DNA of 64,000 bases from Chitinophaga vietnamensis (GTDB taxonomy: Bacteria > Bacteroidota > Bacteroidia > Chitinophagales > Chitinophagaceae): positions 2,501 to 66,500 of the forward strand of contig NZ_CABHMS010000011.1 in assembly GCF_902167635.1 (NCBI RefSeq), in the 5' to 3' direction. The position numbers and the translations under genes are program-made. The notes beneath the pieces are model-generated. The model was not told the origin of the DNA, ran no database searches, and saw only the letters and a list, made by a program, of their open reading frames with translations. Shown one piece after another: positions 1-8,919 of the stretch; within the stretch, counting starts at the first letter, position 1; each line of letters opens with the position of its first letter.

Positions 1-56
1 AAAGGTAGGCGGATTTTTTATATCACCAACTTTTTTTTGAAACTATTTTAAACAGA

Positions 57-93
57 AACGCCGCAACCCTTTGTGGTAAAGGATTACAGCGTT
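57..93. terminator. Terminator hairpin beyond truA
   Basis: Two 16-nt arms (57-72 and 78-93) enclose a 5-nt loop. Read as minus-strand RNA (the truA transcript) the stem is fully paired if G-U pairs are allowed. On the plus strand the same positions become A-C mismatches, but that side is followed by seven T (96-102). It may serve truA and also a plus-strand gene to the left of the window. Confidence 0.55.
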
Positions 94-108
94 CATTTTT
101 TTCATCAG

Positions 109-864
109 TTATCTATCTATCCGCTGTAATAATCCCTCCGGATAACTTACTTTCATCAAAAACAAGCCTTGTGGCGGCACTGCAAAATCAGCTTTTGTAC
201 AATCCCTGCTTTCAATTGCTTCCCTGAACTGATCCATCGTCAGCTTACCACGACCTACCCGTAACATCGTACCAACAAGGCCTCGCACCATTCCGCGCAG
301 AAAACGGTTAGCGGTAACGTTATAGACTATACGTTCTTCCGACACCTCCCAATGCGATTCCCCGATCGTACAGAGAAATGTTTTCACCTGCGTATTCCGT
401 TTAGAGAAAGTGGTGAAATCTTTATACTCCCTGATCACCGCAGCGGCTTCCTGCAATGCATCGATATTCATCTTATAAGGAAAGAAGTAGCCCCTGTCTT
501 TCATAAAAGGGTCCTTATGGGTATATAGCGTGTATTCATAAGAGCGGCCCAGAGCGGCGAAGCGGCAATGCGCATCAGGCGGCACGCGGTACACCTGTTT
601 CAGCACTACATCTTCCGGCAGGATGGCATTGATCTTATACAGGAACTGCGGATGCAAGGGCAATGCGGTATCGAAATGCAGAAAGTTCTGCATGGCGTTC
701 ACACCGGCATCTGTGCGGCTGGAGCCCGTGCTCACAATCGTATCGCGGAACAAGATGCTCAGGGCCTTGTCTATCTCTGCTTGTACGGTATGTGCATTTT
801 CCTGTATCTGGAACCCGCTGTACTGCGCGCCTTTATATGCTACCTCGATAAAATACCTGTTCAT
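109..864 (-). CDS. truA: tRNA pseudouridine synthase A
   Basis: Converts uridines 38-40 in the anticodon stem-loop of many tRNAs to pseudouridine (known for the family). The 251-aa length is typical. The catalytic motif RTDAGVNA is visible with the nucleophile Asp at about residue 52; most homologues have His where this one has Asn (RTDAGVHA). The open frame extends 66 codons further upstream, but that part is low-similarity sequence that would run through the terminator at 883-911. The ATG at 864 gives the usual family N-terminus (MNRYFIEVAYKG). It is last in a minus-strand run after the biotin carrier and DUF4476 genes, and probably has its own promoter. Confidence 0.95.
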   Translation of the reverse strand: MNRYFIEVAYKGAQYSGFQIQENAHTVQAEIDKALSILFRDTIVSTGSSRTDAGVNAMQNFLHFDTALPLHPQFLYKINAILPEDVVLKQVYRVPPDAHCRFAALGRSYEYTLYTHKDPFMKDRGYFFPYKMNIDALQEAAAVIREYKDFTTFSKRNTQVKTFLCTIGESHWEVSEERIVYNVTANRFLRGMVRGLVGTMLRVGRGKLTMDQFREAIESRDCTKADFAVPPQGLFLMKVSYPEGLLQRIDR

Positions 865-882
865 GGGCGCGAAGTTAAAATA

Positions 883-911
883 AAAAACGTCCGGGGTCGC
901 CGGACGTTTTT
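883..911 (-). terminator. Rho-independent terminator after the DUF4476 gene
   Basis: Perfect 12-bp inverted repeat (arms 883-894 and 900-911, core ACGTCCGG) with a 5-nt loop. Reading on the minus strand it ends in a run of T. It lies 20 nt past the DUF4476 stop codon and just upstream of truA, so truA is at least partly uncoupled from the upstream genes. Confidence 0.8.
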
Positions 912-931
912 GTGAACAGATGAAGGTAAAA

Positions 932-2470
932 TTATTTATGCAGCATCGCTTTGAAGCGGCCTTTGTAATAAGAGTCGGTGAGTACACTCTCCAGAGAGCT
1001 GTATTTCTCTGAATCATACGTGATCGGGTAAGCCGTATCCAGCAAGCGATAGCGCGTTTCATCGGAAGACATCAGCTGGGCCAGCGTTTTGATCTGCGCC
1101 GTTTCCATGCAGTAGTTGCGGCTTTGCCGGCGGAATACATCAAGCATGCTATCGTCGCTCTTAGCAGCAACGAACCTGCGCAACAGTTTGCGGAAGGTGC
1201 CATCGTCCATTACATTGGCACAGTCGCTGTTGACAAGGCGGGGCGTATTTTTCTTCACACTGGTTTCATCATTGGGCGATGGTGTGCCTGCTGCCGGTGT
1301 AGCAGCCGTTGCATCCGCTGTGATGGCGGCTTCATCATCGGATTTGCGTTTCTTTTTCTTTCTTGTTTCAGCAGGCTGGTCATAGACGGCCAGACCATAG
1401 CCACTGGTATCAGTAACGATCTCACCGGAGCGTGAATCGTCGCGGTGCCGTTTTTTCCTTTTAACAGACGCCGGTTGTTCATCGGTACTAACAGGAGCGG
1501 GCGTTTCCGGCGCGGCGGCCACTGGTACCGATGCAGGCGCTACTGCTGTAGCGGCGGGCGCATTTTTATCATCCTGAAATTCTATGAAATCGGGATCCCC
1601 TTCTTTCTTTTTGTGACGTTTCTGTTTTTTGGGAGCAACATCATCTGCCGGCGCGGCGGCGTCCTTCACCGCTTCTTTTGCCGCCTCTTCTGTGGCGGCT
1701 TCGCTGGCAGCAGCTTTATTTTCATTCGCGAGCACATCTTTCAACAGCGCTTGTTCTTCTTCGGTGAGCGGCTCCCTGTCGCCCTTCTGCTTTTTATTCT
1801 TTGGTTTCTTTACTGCTGCATCTGCCGCATCAGTGGCTGCGGGTGCGGGTTTGGCAGGAGCTACCTCTTCTACCACGTCTCTGTCGTCTGCACTTACCAC
1901 TACTTTATCGAGTGCGGAAGAAAAGGAATTACCAGTGGGGGCGGGCTTTTTAGACGCTGCACCAATAGTAGCTTTGCCGGCGAAGGTGGTTTCGATGTCT
2001 TTTTGCATATTGGCCATCATCTCCTTGCGGGCAGTATCCTGATCTGCCGGTTTTTCTTCTGTAGCAGCAGTGGTAGTTTCCTGTTCAGCGGGGGCTGCTG
2101 CCGGAGTGGCGTCGCCATTATCCGCTTTGATCTCACGGAAAGATTGCAGATTATAGAGCGTATATCCATCCGCGCCTTGTTTCAACAGGAAGCCCTGGTC
2201 TTTCTGCGAGATCCTGACAGCGAAATGTTGCTCAGGCGCCTGGTTTTGCGGGAAACCTACGGTGATAGGGTTGGTACCGGCATCCAGCTTGGGGATAACG
2301 ATATACCCTCTTTCGGTGGAACTCAGCACCTGGCCATTATGTTTCACATAAAACGGCTGTCCTTTTTCACTCTGGATATAAACGTAATAGTGTTTGTCCT
2401 GTGCCCACACGCGGGTGCAGAGTAACAGGCACGCCCATACGTACAATACTGTCCTGTATTTGAGATGCAT
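932..2470 (-). CDS. Exported DUF4476-domain protein
   Basis: 512 aa. A signal peptide (residues 1-23, ending ...RVWAQ) is followed by a folded N-terminal part to about residue 110. Next comes a long low-complexity middle (about 115-400) rich in Ala, Pro, Glu and Lys with many KKxK runs. The C-terminal ~95 residues look like DUF4476: a Phe-containing helix, a Cys, a Thr-Ala-Gln motif, Arg-Tyr, then Ala-Tyr and Asp-Tyr positions (family match by eye). The function is unknown; it is predicted to be periplasmic or surface-associated. The repetitive coding sequence makes long open frames on the opposite strand, which are not real genes. It lies 37 nt downstream of the biotin carrier gene. Confidence 0.8.
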   Translation of the reverse strand: MHLKYRTVLYVWACLLLCTRVWAQDKHYYVYIQSEKGQPFYVKHNGQVLSSTERGYIVIPKLDAGTNPITVGFPQNQAPEQHFAVRISQKDQGFLLKQGADGYTLYNLQSFREIKADNGDATPAAAPAEQETTTAATEEKPADQDTARKEMMANMQKDIETTFAGKATIGAASKKPAPTGNSFSSALDKVVVSADDRDVVEEVAPAKPAPAATDAADAAVKKPKNKKQKGDREPLTEEEQALLKDVLANENKAAASEAATEEAAKEAVKDAAAPADDVAPKKQKRHKKKEGDPDFIEFQDDKNAPAATAVAPASVPVAAAPETPAPVSTDEQPASVKRKKRHRDDSRSGEIVTDTSGYGLAVYDQPAETRKKKKRKSDDEAAITADATAATPAAGTPSPNDETSVKKNTPRLVNSDCANVMDDGTFRKLLRRFVAAKSDDSMLDVFRRQSRNYCMETAQIKTLAQLMSSDETRYRLLDTAYPITYDSEKYSSLESVLTDSYYKGRFKAMLHK

Positions 2471-2507
2471 ACTAAAAAAGATATAAAAAACTGTCCTTGT
2501 GCAAATA

Positions 2508-3005
2508 TTATTCCAGCACTATCAGCACTTCGCCTTTTTCTACGGCGGTGCGCTCGGTTACTTTCACTTCTTTTACTACGGCATCGGCGCTGGCTTTGAA
2601 AACGTTTTCCATTTTCATGGCCTCCAATATCAGTACAGGATCGCCTTTGCGGATAGTTTGCCCGGGGCTTACCAGCACTTTGAGTACCAGGCCGGGCATG
2701 GGTGCTTTGATGTCGTTCACTTTTTTGGCCATGGCGTCTTTGATGCCCATGGAAGCGAGCAACTGATCAATCGGTTCTTCAATGGCAACTTCGTACTGTT
2801 GCTGGTTGATCTGTAATACCACTGTTTTGGTATCCCTGTCCACCTTCAGTACCTGTGCCTGGTAGCTATGGCCATCCATGATAATGCTGTAATCACCGGT
2901 GGGGAGCCTGGCTGCGGACCAATCTACTGCTTCGTTATTGCAAGTAAGCAGTGTATCGTTATTCACGGTAAACGTAGATTTACCATTCACTATTGCTTTG
3001 ATCAT
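2508..3005 (-). CDS. Biotin carboxyl carrier (biotin/lipoyl attachment) protein
   Basis: 165-aa carrier subunit of a biotin-dependent acyl-CoA carboxylase or decarboxylase. The C-terminal ~75 residues form a biotinyl domain with the motif EAMKMEN, the biotinylated Lys at about residue 131. It is preceded by the usual PMPG turn (residues 102-105). The N-terminal half resembles the propionyl/methylmalonyl-CoA carboxylase type of carrier rather than a fatty-acid AccB. The carboxylase and carboxyltransferase subunits are not in the window, so the partner is unknown. It is the first gene of a short minus-strand run and diverges from the M1 peptidase gene. Confidence 0.85.
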   Translation of the reverse strand: MIKAIVNGKSTFTVNNDTLLTCNNEAVDWSAARLPTGDYSIIMDGHSYQAQVLKVDRDTKTVVLQINQQQYEVAIEEPIDQLLASMGIKDAMAKKVNDIKAPMPGLVLKVLVSPGQTIRKGDPVLILEAMKMENVFKASADAVVKEVKVTERTAVEKGEVLIVLE

Positions 3006-3034
3006 AATGCTTTTTTAATGGCCTGTTAGCTTAA

Positions 3035-3042
3035 CAAAAATA
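3035..3042 (-). promoter_or_regulatory. -7 box for the biotin carrier gene
   Basis: Perfect TAnnTTTG match (TATTTTTG on the minus strand) 30 nt upstream of the start codon. No clear TTTG box was found at the expected -33 distance. Confidence 0.45.
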
Positions 3043-3082
3043 GCATTTTTAACCACTCAGGCTTGTTTTTGGCTCATTTGTT

Positions 3083-3090
3083 TAAATTTG
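3083..3090 (+). promoter_or_regulatory. -7 box for the M1 peptidase gene
   Basis: TAAATTTG, a perfect match to the Bacteroidota -7 consensus, 50 nt upstream of the chosen start at 3141. A TTG lies 17 nt upstream of it. It supports the downstream ATG as the true start, because the ATG at 3105 would leave almost no leader. Confidence 0.5.
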
Positions 3091-3140
3091 GCCCTATTTA
3101 AATTTTGCAAACAATACATTTGTTCAAAACACCTTATTTC

Positions 3141-5675
3141 ATGAATCAACACCTGAAGCAATCCCTCCTGGGCCTGCTGATCGGCGGGATAGCCACTGTG
3201 GGAATGACCCGCCCTTCCGTGGCCCAAGCTGTAAAACCACCCCAGGAAGACTCCCTGCTGAAGATCTACCGGGCATCTGCCACCAAGATCAACAATCTCG
3301 TACACACCAAGCTGGACGTACGTTTCGATTACGCCAAAAGATATCTGTACGGGAAAGCATGGATCACCCTGAAACCCCATTTCTATCCTACCGACTCCCT
3401 CACCCTGGATGCAAAAGGCATGGACATTAAAGAAGTGGCCCTCGTAAAAGGCGGCAAAAACAATCCGCTGAAATATACTTACGACCAGCTGCAACTGCAC
3501 ATCGATCTGGATAAAACCTACGATGCGGCCGAATCCTACACCATCTACATCAGTTATACTGCGAAGCCCAATGAGCTGAAAGCCAAAGGCAGCGCGGCCA
3601 TCTCCGATGCCAAAGGTCTTTATTTCATCAACCCGGATGGTAAAGAACCCAACAAACCAACCCAGATATGGACCCAGGGCGAAACAGAAAGCTCTTCCGC
3701 CTGGTTCCCAACTATCGATAAAACCAACCAGAAATGTACCGAGGAGATCAGCATGACGGTGGATAAAAAATATGTGACCCTCTCCAACGGTAAGCTCATA
3801 AGCCAGAAACACAATGCCGACGGCACCCGCACCGATACCTGGAAGATGGACCTGCCACATTCTCCCTACCTTTTCATGATGGCCGTTGGCGATTATGCGA
3901 TTGTAAAAGACAACTGGCGCGGAAAAGAAGTGAGTTATTATGTAGAACGCCCCTTTGAAAAATATGCGAAGCAGATATTCGGTAATACACCGGAGATGCT
4001 CACCTTCTACTCAAAGATACTCGGCTATGAATACCCCTGGGTAAAATATTCCCAGATCACCGGCCGCGATTACGTTTCCGGCGCGATGGAAAATACCACC
4101 GCCACCCTGCATGGTGAATTTATGCAGAAGACAGACCGCGAACTGCTCGATAACAACTATTACAACGAATGCGTGATCGCGCATGAGCTGTTCCATCATT
4201 GGTTTGGCGACCTTGCCACTGCCGAATCCTGGAGCAATCTCACCATGAATGAATCTTTCGCAGACTATAGCGAATACCTCTGGCTGGAACATAAATATGG
4301 TAAAGACGCTGCAGATGAACACAGTTTCGAAGCCGCACAGTCTTATATGTCGATGGTACAATATGCCGGCGACAAAGACCTCGTACGCTTCCATTACCGC
4401 GACAGAGAAGATATGTTTGACCAGGTGAGCTACCAGAAAGGCGGACGTATCCTGCATATGCTGCGCAATGCTGTTGGTGATTCTGCCTTCTTCAAATCAC
4501 TTCAACTCTACCTGAAAACAAATGCATTCAAAGCCACAGAAGCGCATCAGCTGCGCCTCGCCTTTGAAGAAGTGACCGGCCAGGATATGAACTGGTTCTT
4601 CAATCAATGGTACTTTGGCCAGGGCTTCCCTGAACTGGACATCAGCTATAAATACACCAACAACAAAGTAACGGTGATCCTGCAACAGATCCAGAAAAGC
4701 GACAAAGTATGGCAGCTGCCCATGGCGATCGATATTTACGCCGGCGGCCAGAAAGTACGCCACCAGGTAACGATGAAGAACCGCGTAGATTCCTTCACAT
4801 TTGCTTACAGCATCAGACCAGACCTGGTGAATGTGGATGCAGACAAGGTTATTTTATCGAAGAAAGATGATCACCGTGATTTTGCCACCTATGCCTTCCA
4901 ATATGCACATGCACCCAACTATATGGACCGCCGCATTGCCATTGAAGAAGCCGTAGAGCAACAAGGCAATAACCCGGAAGCGGTAAAACTGTTGCAGGCA
5001 GCGTTAAAAGATAAATTCGCCGGGCTCCGCTCCTACACCGCTTCAGCACTGAGTTTGAAGCATACTGCGGTAAAAGCGGCCGTACTTGAACAGCTCATCG
5101 CCATGAGCAAACAGGATGAAAATGCACTCGTGCGCGCTGCCGCAGTGAAACAGATCGCAGACCTCAAAGACCCGCAATACGCCGCATTGCTGGAAGCCGC
5201 CACCAAAGACCGTTCTTATGGCGTGCAGGCAGCTGGCCTGGAAGGCCTGGCCGATCTCGATCTTGAGAAAGCATATACTATTGCCAAACAGTTATCAGCG
5301 GATACCAAAGGCAAACTGGTTAGTGCGGTATCGTTGGTGTTTGCACGCAAAGGCAATGCAGAAGACCTGGGCTTCGTTGCAAACAAATTCGATGAAACCA
5401 GCGGCCAGGACAAGCTCAACGCGGCTTTCGACTATCTTGGTTTCCTCTCAAGGGTGAACAACACGCCGGCCGTGATCCGCGGTGTGGACCAGGTGAAAGC
5501 CATGGTAGACCAGTTCAACAACAACCAGGTGAACGCCTACATCGTAAACTGGTTACAGGAGATCGCCAACATGAAAGCAGAAGCGGCAGGTAAGGCTGGT
5601 GATACCGATAAGAGTGAGTTGCGCAAGCAAGCTGATTACATGCGGAAGATCGCAGACCAGATCAAAAATAAATAA
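3141..5675 (+). CDS. Exported M1-family zinc aminopeptidase
   Basis: 844 aa. Metallopeptidase that removes N-terminal residues from peptides (family knowledge). A signal peptide spans residues 1-29. The substrate-recognition motif GAMEN is at about residue 313 and the zinc site HELFHHWFGD at about 347, with the second Glu ligand in NESFAD about 20 residues later. All expected catalytic residues are present. After the catalytic region the C-terminal ~250 residues are Ala/Leu-rich helical repeats of HEAT type, as in many M1 enzymes. The frame opens 12 codons earlier, but the ATG at 3141 starts a proper signal peptide (MNQHLKQSLLGLLIGG). It is probably periplasmic and single-gene, ending at a shared terminator. 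Confidence 0.92.
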   Translation: MNQHLKQSLLGLLIGGIATVGMTRPSVAQAVKPPQEDSLLKIYRASATKINNLVHTKLDVRFDYAKRYLYGKAWITLKPHFYPTDSLTLDAKGMDIKEVALVKGGKNNPLKYTYDQLQLHIDLDKTYDAAESYTIYISYTAKPNELKAKGSAAISDAKGLYFINPDGKEPNKPTQIWTQGETESSSAWFPTIDKTNQKCTEEISMTVDKKYVTLSNGKLISQKHNADGTRTDTWKMDLPHSPYLFMMAVGDYAIVKDNWRGKEVSYYVERPFEKYAKQIFGNTPEMLTFYSKILGYEYPWVKYSQITGRDYVSGAMENTTATLHGEFMQKTDRELLDNNYYNECVIAHELFHHWFGDLATAESWSNLTMNESFADYSEYLWLEHKYGKDAADEHSFEAAQSYMSMVQYAGDKDLVRFHYRDREDMFDQVSYQKGGRILHMLRNAVGDSAFFKSLQLYLKTNAFKATEAHQLRLAFEEVTGQDMNWFFNQWYFGQGFPELDISYKYTNNKVTVILQQIQKSDKVWQLPMAIDIYAGGQKVRHQVTMKNRVDSFTFAYSIRPDLVNVDADKVILSKKDDHRDFATYAFQYAHAPNYMDRRIAIEEAVEQQGNNPEAVKLLQAALKDKFAGLRSYTASALSLKHTAVKAAVLEQLIAMSKQDENALVRAAAVKQIADLKDPQYAALLEAATKDRSYGVQAAGLEGLADLDLEKAYTIAKQLSADTKGKLVSAVSLVFARKGNAEDLGFVANKFDETSGQDKLNAAFDYLGFLSRVNNTPAVIRGVDQVKAMVDQFNNNQVNAYIVNWLQEIANMKAEAAGKAGDTDKSELRKQADYMRKIADQIKNK

Positions 5676-5683
5676 AAGATAAA

Positions 5684-5716
5684 AGCCCTTGAAGCGCTCC
5701 ATGCGTTTCAAGGGCT
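5684..5716. terminator. Shared terminator, GCCCTTGAAGCGC type
   Basis: 14-nt arms (5684-5697 and 5703-5716) with one G-U pair and a 5-nt loop, between two convergent genes. The hairpin contains the stop codon of the minus-strand DUF1835 gene. Three more hairpins with the same core occur at 16572, 55183 and 58320. Confidence 0.8.
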
Positions 5717-6626
5717 ATATCGAAACAATACGTTTAAGTGCTGTATTCCAGCGCCACTGGCTGTTTTGAAGCCTTACGCCACCGAGCCACCGGTGTTCCA
5801 GCGAAACATAATCAATATAATTTTCTTCATTGTCCAGCACTTCACGGCCCAGCGCTGTGATCTTCAGCATCTGATCGATCTGTTCAATTACGCCGGCTCT
5901 GCGCATGCGCAGCGTATAGATATCCAGCTGAAAATCTCCGAAGCCATATATCTTCATCTCATCCCAGAAAAGTACGTAGAGATCATACCAGCGGTAATCT
6001 GCCAGCGAGAGCTTTTGCAGCAAGTATAGTTCCACTGCGCTTAACCCGTTGGTGGTATTGGGGAAACGTTGCAGATGCGCATGGATGGCGGCATGCAGGT
6101 GTGGCAGCTTTCCACCGGGCATCATGGCCATTGTTTCCAGTGCCAGCGGCGTATCGAGACAGTAGGCATCCCAGGCATCGGTAGCCATTTGGAGGTCGTC
6201 GCTATCGAGTATGACGCGTGTTTCAAAAATTGACTTGAGGGTATTGGCATCGCGTTGATGCGGCAGATCCACCAGGCTGATATTGGGCAGCGGCTTTAGT
6301 TGTTGCCGGATATAATGCAGCATGAACAACTGGTTGATCTGGCAAAAGAGATCGTATTCGAACCAGAGTATTATTTCGGTCCAGGAGCCGGAGCTATTGA
6401 GCTTTTCCAGCTCCTGGACTACATTGGAGTAATAAGTTTGTTTATCAATGCCATATTGAAATTCGAGGTGTTTGGCGCGGCTTTCAAAGAAGACGGATGG
6501 ATCTTTGGTGTGTTTTACTTTTCCTTCGCACAGCATCTCCCTGCATACGATGTAATCTCCTGGCAGGCCACTTTGTTTAAAAAGGGCTACGATGGCATCT
6601 CCATTCAACACGTGCAGATATGACAT
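5715..6626 (-). CDS. DUF1835-domain protein
   Basis: 303 aa, cytoplasmic, no signal peptide. The N-terminus (MSYLHVLNGDAIVALF) has the HVLNGD start typical of the DUF1835 family, followed by a conserved region with WFEYDLFCQ at about residue 107. The C-terminal third resembles the DUF3658-like companion domain (tentative). The biochemical role is unknown. It is the last gene of a minus-strand group headed by lemA; the gap to the upstream TPM gene is only 18 nt, so they may be co-transcribed. Confidence 0.8.
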   Translation of the reverse strand: MSYLHVLNGDAIVALFKQSGLPGDYIVCREMLCEGKVKHTKDPSVFFESRAKHLEFQYGIDKQTYYSNVVQELEKLNSSGSWTEIILWFEYDLFCQINQLFMLHYIRQQLKPLPNISLVDLPHQRDANTLKSIFETRVILDSDDLQMATDAWDAYCLDTPLALETMAMMPGGKLPHLHAAIHAHLQRFPNTTNGLSAVELYLLQKLSLADYRWYDLYVLFWDEMKIYGFGDFQLDIYTLRMRRAGVIEQIDQMLKITALGREVLDNEENYIDYVSLEHRWLGGVRLQNSQWRWNTALKRIVSI

Positions 6627-6644
6627 AAAAGATATTTTCTGTTG

Positions 6645-7427
6645 TTACCAACTGCCGCTGGCGCCGCCGCCGCCACCAGAGCCGCCTCCGAAGCCGCCGA
6701 AGCCGCCGCCTCCACCACCGCCGGACCAGCCGCCGCCGTCTCCACCGGACCAACCGCCGCCGAAACCGCCTATTACAGGCCATATCCAGCCGCCTCTCCG
6801 GTTGTAGGTAGTGCCTCGTCCGCCGCCACCGCTGCCGCCACCACGGCTGAACAGCGAGATGATGATAACGACGATGATAATGATAATGAATATTGTGCCG
6901 GTGCTGAGGCCAGGATCGCTTTGGCGGGGATCGGCTTTGTATTCGCCTTTCATCACCTTGATCACCGCATCGGTGGCGCCATCCAGGCCTTCATAATAGT
7001 GACCTTCGCGGAAGGCTGGACTGATGATATTGGTAATGATCTGGTTGGCGAGCGCGTCTGGCACACCGCCTTCCATACCGCTGCCTGTTTCAATTCTGAC
7101 CTTTCTGTCATTAACCGAAACAAGTATAAGCAGTCCATTGTTCTTGCCTTTTGTACCGATGCCCCAGTCGCGCAGGATCTTGATAGCGACCTGGCTGATA
7201 TCATACTCTCCTACAGATTTCATGGTAACGATAGCGATCTGTGTGGAGGTACTGTCGTAATAGGCCACCAGCTTACGTTCCAGCGCATCGTCCTCGCTTT
7301 TGAGGAGAACGCCGGCGAAATCGTTCACCAGTGCGGGGGGATTAGGACGAGGAGGGATGGGCTGTGCTTGGGCCATGAGGCCGGATAATAACAGCAATCC
7401 GGGTAAAAACCAGCGTAATATCCTCAT
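6645..7427 (-). CDS. TPM-domain membrane protein with glycine-rich tail
   Basis: 260 aa. A signal peptide (about residues 1-21) is followed by a TPM domain at about 25-165, starting NPPALVNDFAGVL and containing the typical IAIVTMKSV and RDWGIGTKGKNNGLLILVS-type strands. A single membrane helix at about 175-192 is followed by a tail made mostly of Gly, Trp, Ser and Arg, ending SGSW. This is the YgcG-like architecture: a domain outside the cytoplasm with a short disordered anchor. The glycine-rich codons create spurious proline-rich frames on the other strand. Together with the next TPM gene and lemA it forms a set that recurs in many bacteria; its function is not established. Confidence 0.88.
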   Translation of the reverse strand: MRILRWFLPGLLLLSGLMAQAQPIPPRPNPPALVNDFAGVLLKSEDDALERKLVAYYDSTSTQIAIVTMKSVGEYDISQVAIKILRDWGIGTKGKNNGLLILVSVNDRKVRIETGSGMEGGVPDALANQIITNIISPAFREGHYYEGLDGATDAVIKVMKGEYKADPRQSDPGLSTGTIFIIIIIVVIIISLFSRGGGSGGGGRGTTYNRRGGWIWPVIGGFGGGWSGGDGGGWSGGGGGGGFGGFGGGSGGGGGASGSW

Positions 7428-7463
7428 TGTATGTAAGCTAAAAAACGTTTTAAAAGAGCGGCA

Positions 7464-7919
7464 TCAGCGGCCGATCACGATATCATCGGGTAATTCGTTG
7501 GTATCGTCTGCTTCATGCGGGAACCAGGTGCGGAGGGATTCTCCGATCTCCCGGATGCAGGCCTCGATGCCTGAGATGATCTGATTATCCTGGAAATGTG
7601 TTCTCAGCAGTGTGGCTTCCTGTTGCCAGAAATCATCGCCTACTTTATCGTGAATACCCTGATCGCCGAGAATGGCGAACTGGCGGTCTTTCAGGGCTAC
7701 GTATACGAGCACGCCATTGCGTTGTTTTGTTTTTTCCATGCCGAGGGAAACGAAGGCTTCCTTCGCCCTGTCCAGCGGATCAACGTACGTGCAGTGGCTT
7801 TCCACGAACAGCCTGATCTCTCCGGATGTCAGTCTTTCTGCCACACGGATGGCTTGTACCAGTCTGTTTTTCTCCTCTTCGGAAAAAATCTCTTTTCTTT
7901 TAAAAGGGAAAATGCGCAT
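7464..7919 (-). CDS. Short TPM-domain protein
   Basis: 151 aa from the ATG at 7919. The protein is a stand-alone TPM domain with the conserved opening FPFKRKEIFSEEE, then AIRVAERLTSGEIRLFVE and a GVLVYVALKDRQFAILGD segment. It has no signal peptide; such proteins are often cytoplasmic or membrane-peripheral partners of the longer TPM protein (inference). An ATG eight codons earlier (7943) is possible, but it lies inside a perfect 15-bp hairpin and would add residues not usual for the family. It sits between lemA and the glycine-rich TPM gene in one minus-strand run. Confidence 0.88.
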   Translation of the reverse strand: MRIFPFKRKEIFSEEEKNRLVQAIRVAERLTSGEIRLFVESHCTYVDPLDRAKEAFVSLGMEKTKQRNGVLVYVALKDRQFAILGDQGIHDKVGDDFWQQEATLLRTHFQDNQIISGIEACIREIGESLRTWFPHEADDTNELPDDIVIGR

Positions 7920-7938
7920 AAGCGATCCATTTATGGAG

Positions 7939-7972
7939 GTCATGAATGACGGTGTAGACCGTCATTCATGAC
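7939..7972 (-). other. Hairpin between lemA and the TPM gene
   Basis: Perfect 15-bp inverted repeat (arms 7939-7953 and 7958-7972) with loop GTAG. There is no T-run, so it is more likely an RNA-processing or stability hairpin inside the lemA-TPM transcript than a strong terminator. Confidence 0.5.
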
Positions 7973-7981
7973 TGATATAGT

Positions 7982-8560
7982 TTAGAACTGAACTTTAGGA
8001 GCATTCTTCGCGGATTCGTCAGCAGCGAAGTAGCCTTTTTCCTTGAAGCCGGTGATACCTGCCACGATGTTATTAGGGAAGGTACGTACGGTGCCGTTGT
8101 AATCATTTACGGCATCGTTGAAATCGTTGCGGGCTACGTTGATCCTGTTTTCAGTGCCTTCCAGCTGCACTTGCAGGTCACGAAAATTCTGATTGGCTTT
8201 CAGGTCAGGGTAGGCTTCAGATACGGCGAGCAGGCGGCCGAGGGCCTGACTGAGCTGACCTTGCGCTGCCTGGTACTGCTGAATTTTTTCAGGAGAGAGA
8301 TCGTTGGCGTCTACCTTGATCTGTGTAGCACTTGCACGTGCTTCCATTACTTTGGTAAGGGTTTCAGTTTCGAAGTTAGCCGCTCCCTTTACGGTGCTCA
8401 CCAGGTTAGGGATCAGGTCCGCACGGCGCTGGTAGCTGCTTTGCACGGCGCCCCATTTATTTTTTACGTTCTCATCTTTCTTCACCATGCCATTGTACTT
8501 TCCGCAACCTACGAACACTAATAATGCGAGAATAATAACGACAATGATTCCTTTTTTCAT
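7982..8560 (-). CDS. lemA: LemA family protein
   Basis: 192 aa. One N-terminal membrane helix (residues 3-18, with a Cys at about 19 that may be a lipidation site) is followed by a long helical bundle containing the family signature: VKNKWGAVQSSYQRRADLIPNLV, in which the Gln-Arg-Arg-Asp-Leu-Ile-Pro-Asn-Leu-Val part is nearly universal. The function is unclear in the family; it is membrane-anchored. It is first in a lemA-TPM-TPM-DUF1835 run. The divergent upstream neighbour is a receiver-domain gene 359 nt away. Confidence 0.93.
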   Translation of the reverse strand: MKKGIIVVIILALLVFVGCGKYNGMVKKDENVKNKWGAVQSSYQRRADLIPNLVSTVKGAANFETETLTKVMEARASATQIKVDANDLSPEKIQQYQAAQGQLSQALGRLLAVSEAYPDLKANQNFRDLQVQLEGTENRINVARNDFNDAVNDYNGTVRTFPNNIVAGITGFKEKGYFAADESAKNAPKVQF

Positions 8561-8919
8561 CTGAATAAATTTTTAGGTTTAAGTGCCGGCATCTGTGCAA
8601 AACGCATTCCCGTTTTCGGGGTCTGCCGGTAGAAGTATTGATTTAACCGGTGAACATAATAAAAAGGGCGGTAAACGCCAGCTTTTCTTATCTCCACGAA
8701 AATATGGAAAGAAAAGCAGTAAACGACTAAATTACCGAAACGATGAATTTAAAAAAAAGTTCATTCATATCTTGAAAATTTCCCCGTAATACATTATGTT
8801 TATATGTACCTTTACGCTGAATTTGCGAATGGGACAGAATGGACACAAAATCGTTTTTTTACAGGTTTCATTGTTCCTAACTCATTTATTATTACTAACT
8901 TGGAACTAAGTCTGCCTAA
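8561..8919. other. Divergent intergenic region lemA / receiver gene
   Basis: 359 nt separating two divergent genes. The left part (8583-8740) is moderately GC-rich with an open frame that looks spurious. The right part is AT-rich. A possible promoter for the receiver gene is TTG at 8871 and TAACTTGG at 8896-8903 (7 of 8 consensus positions, 22-nt spacer), which would give a very short leader. No convincing promoter was found for lemA and no RNA gene was recognised. Confidence 0.4.

Noticed and set aside
1445-2425. 326-aa plus-strand frame opposite the DUF4476 gene
   Set aside because: Product is rich in Cys, Arg, Gly and Phe without domain pattern, as expected from the antisense of Ala/Glu/Lys-rich repeats.
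3057-3860. 267-aa minus-strand frame opposite the start of the M1 peptidase
   Set aside because: Runs antisense through a well-supported gene and lacks any motif.
6592-7388. Proline- and alanine-rich plus-strand frames opposite the glycine-rich TPM tail
   Set aside because: Their composition is the mirror of the Gly/Trp/Ser tail encoded on the other strand.
8583-8789. 68-aa open frame between lemA and the receiver gene
   Set aside because: No promoter of its own, low-complexity basic product and no family resemblance; treated as intergenic.
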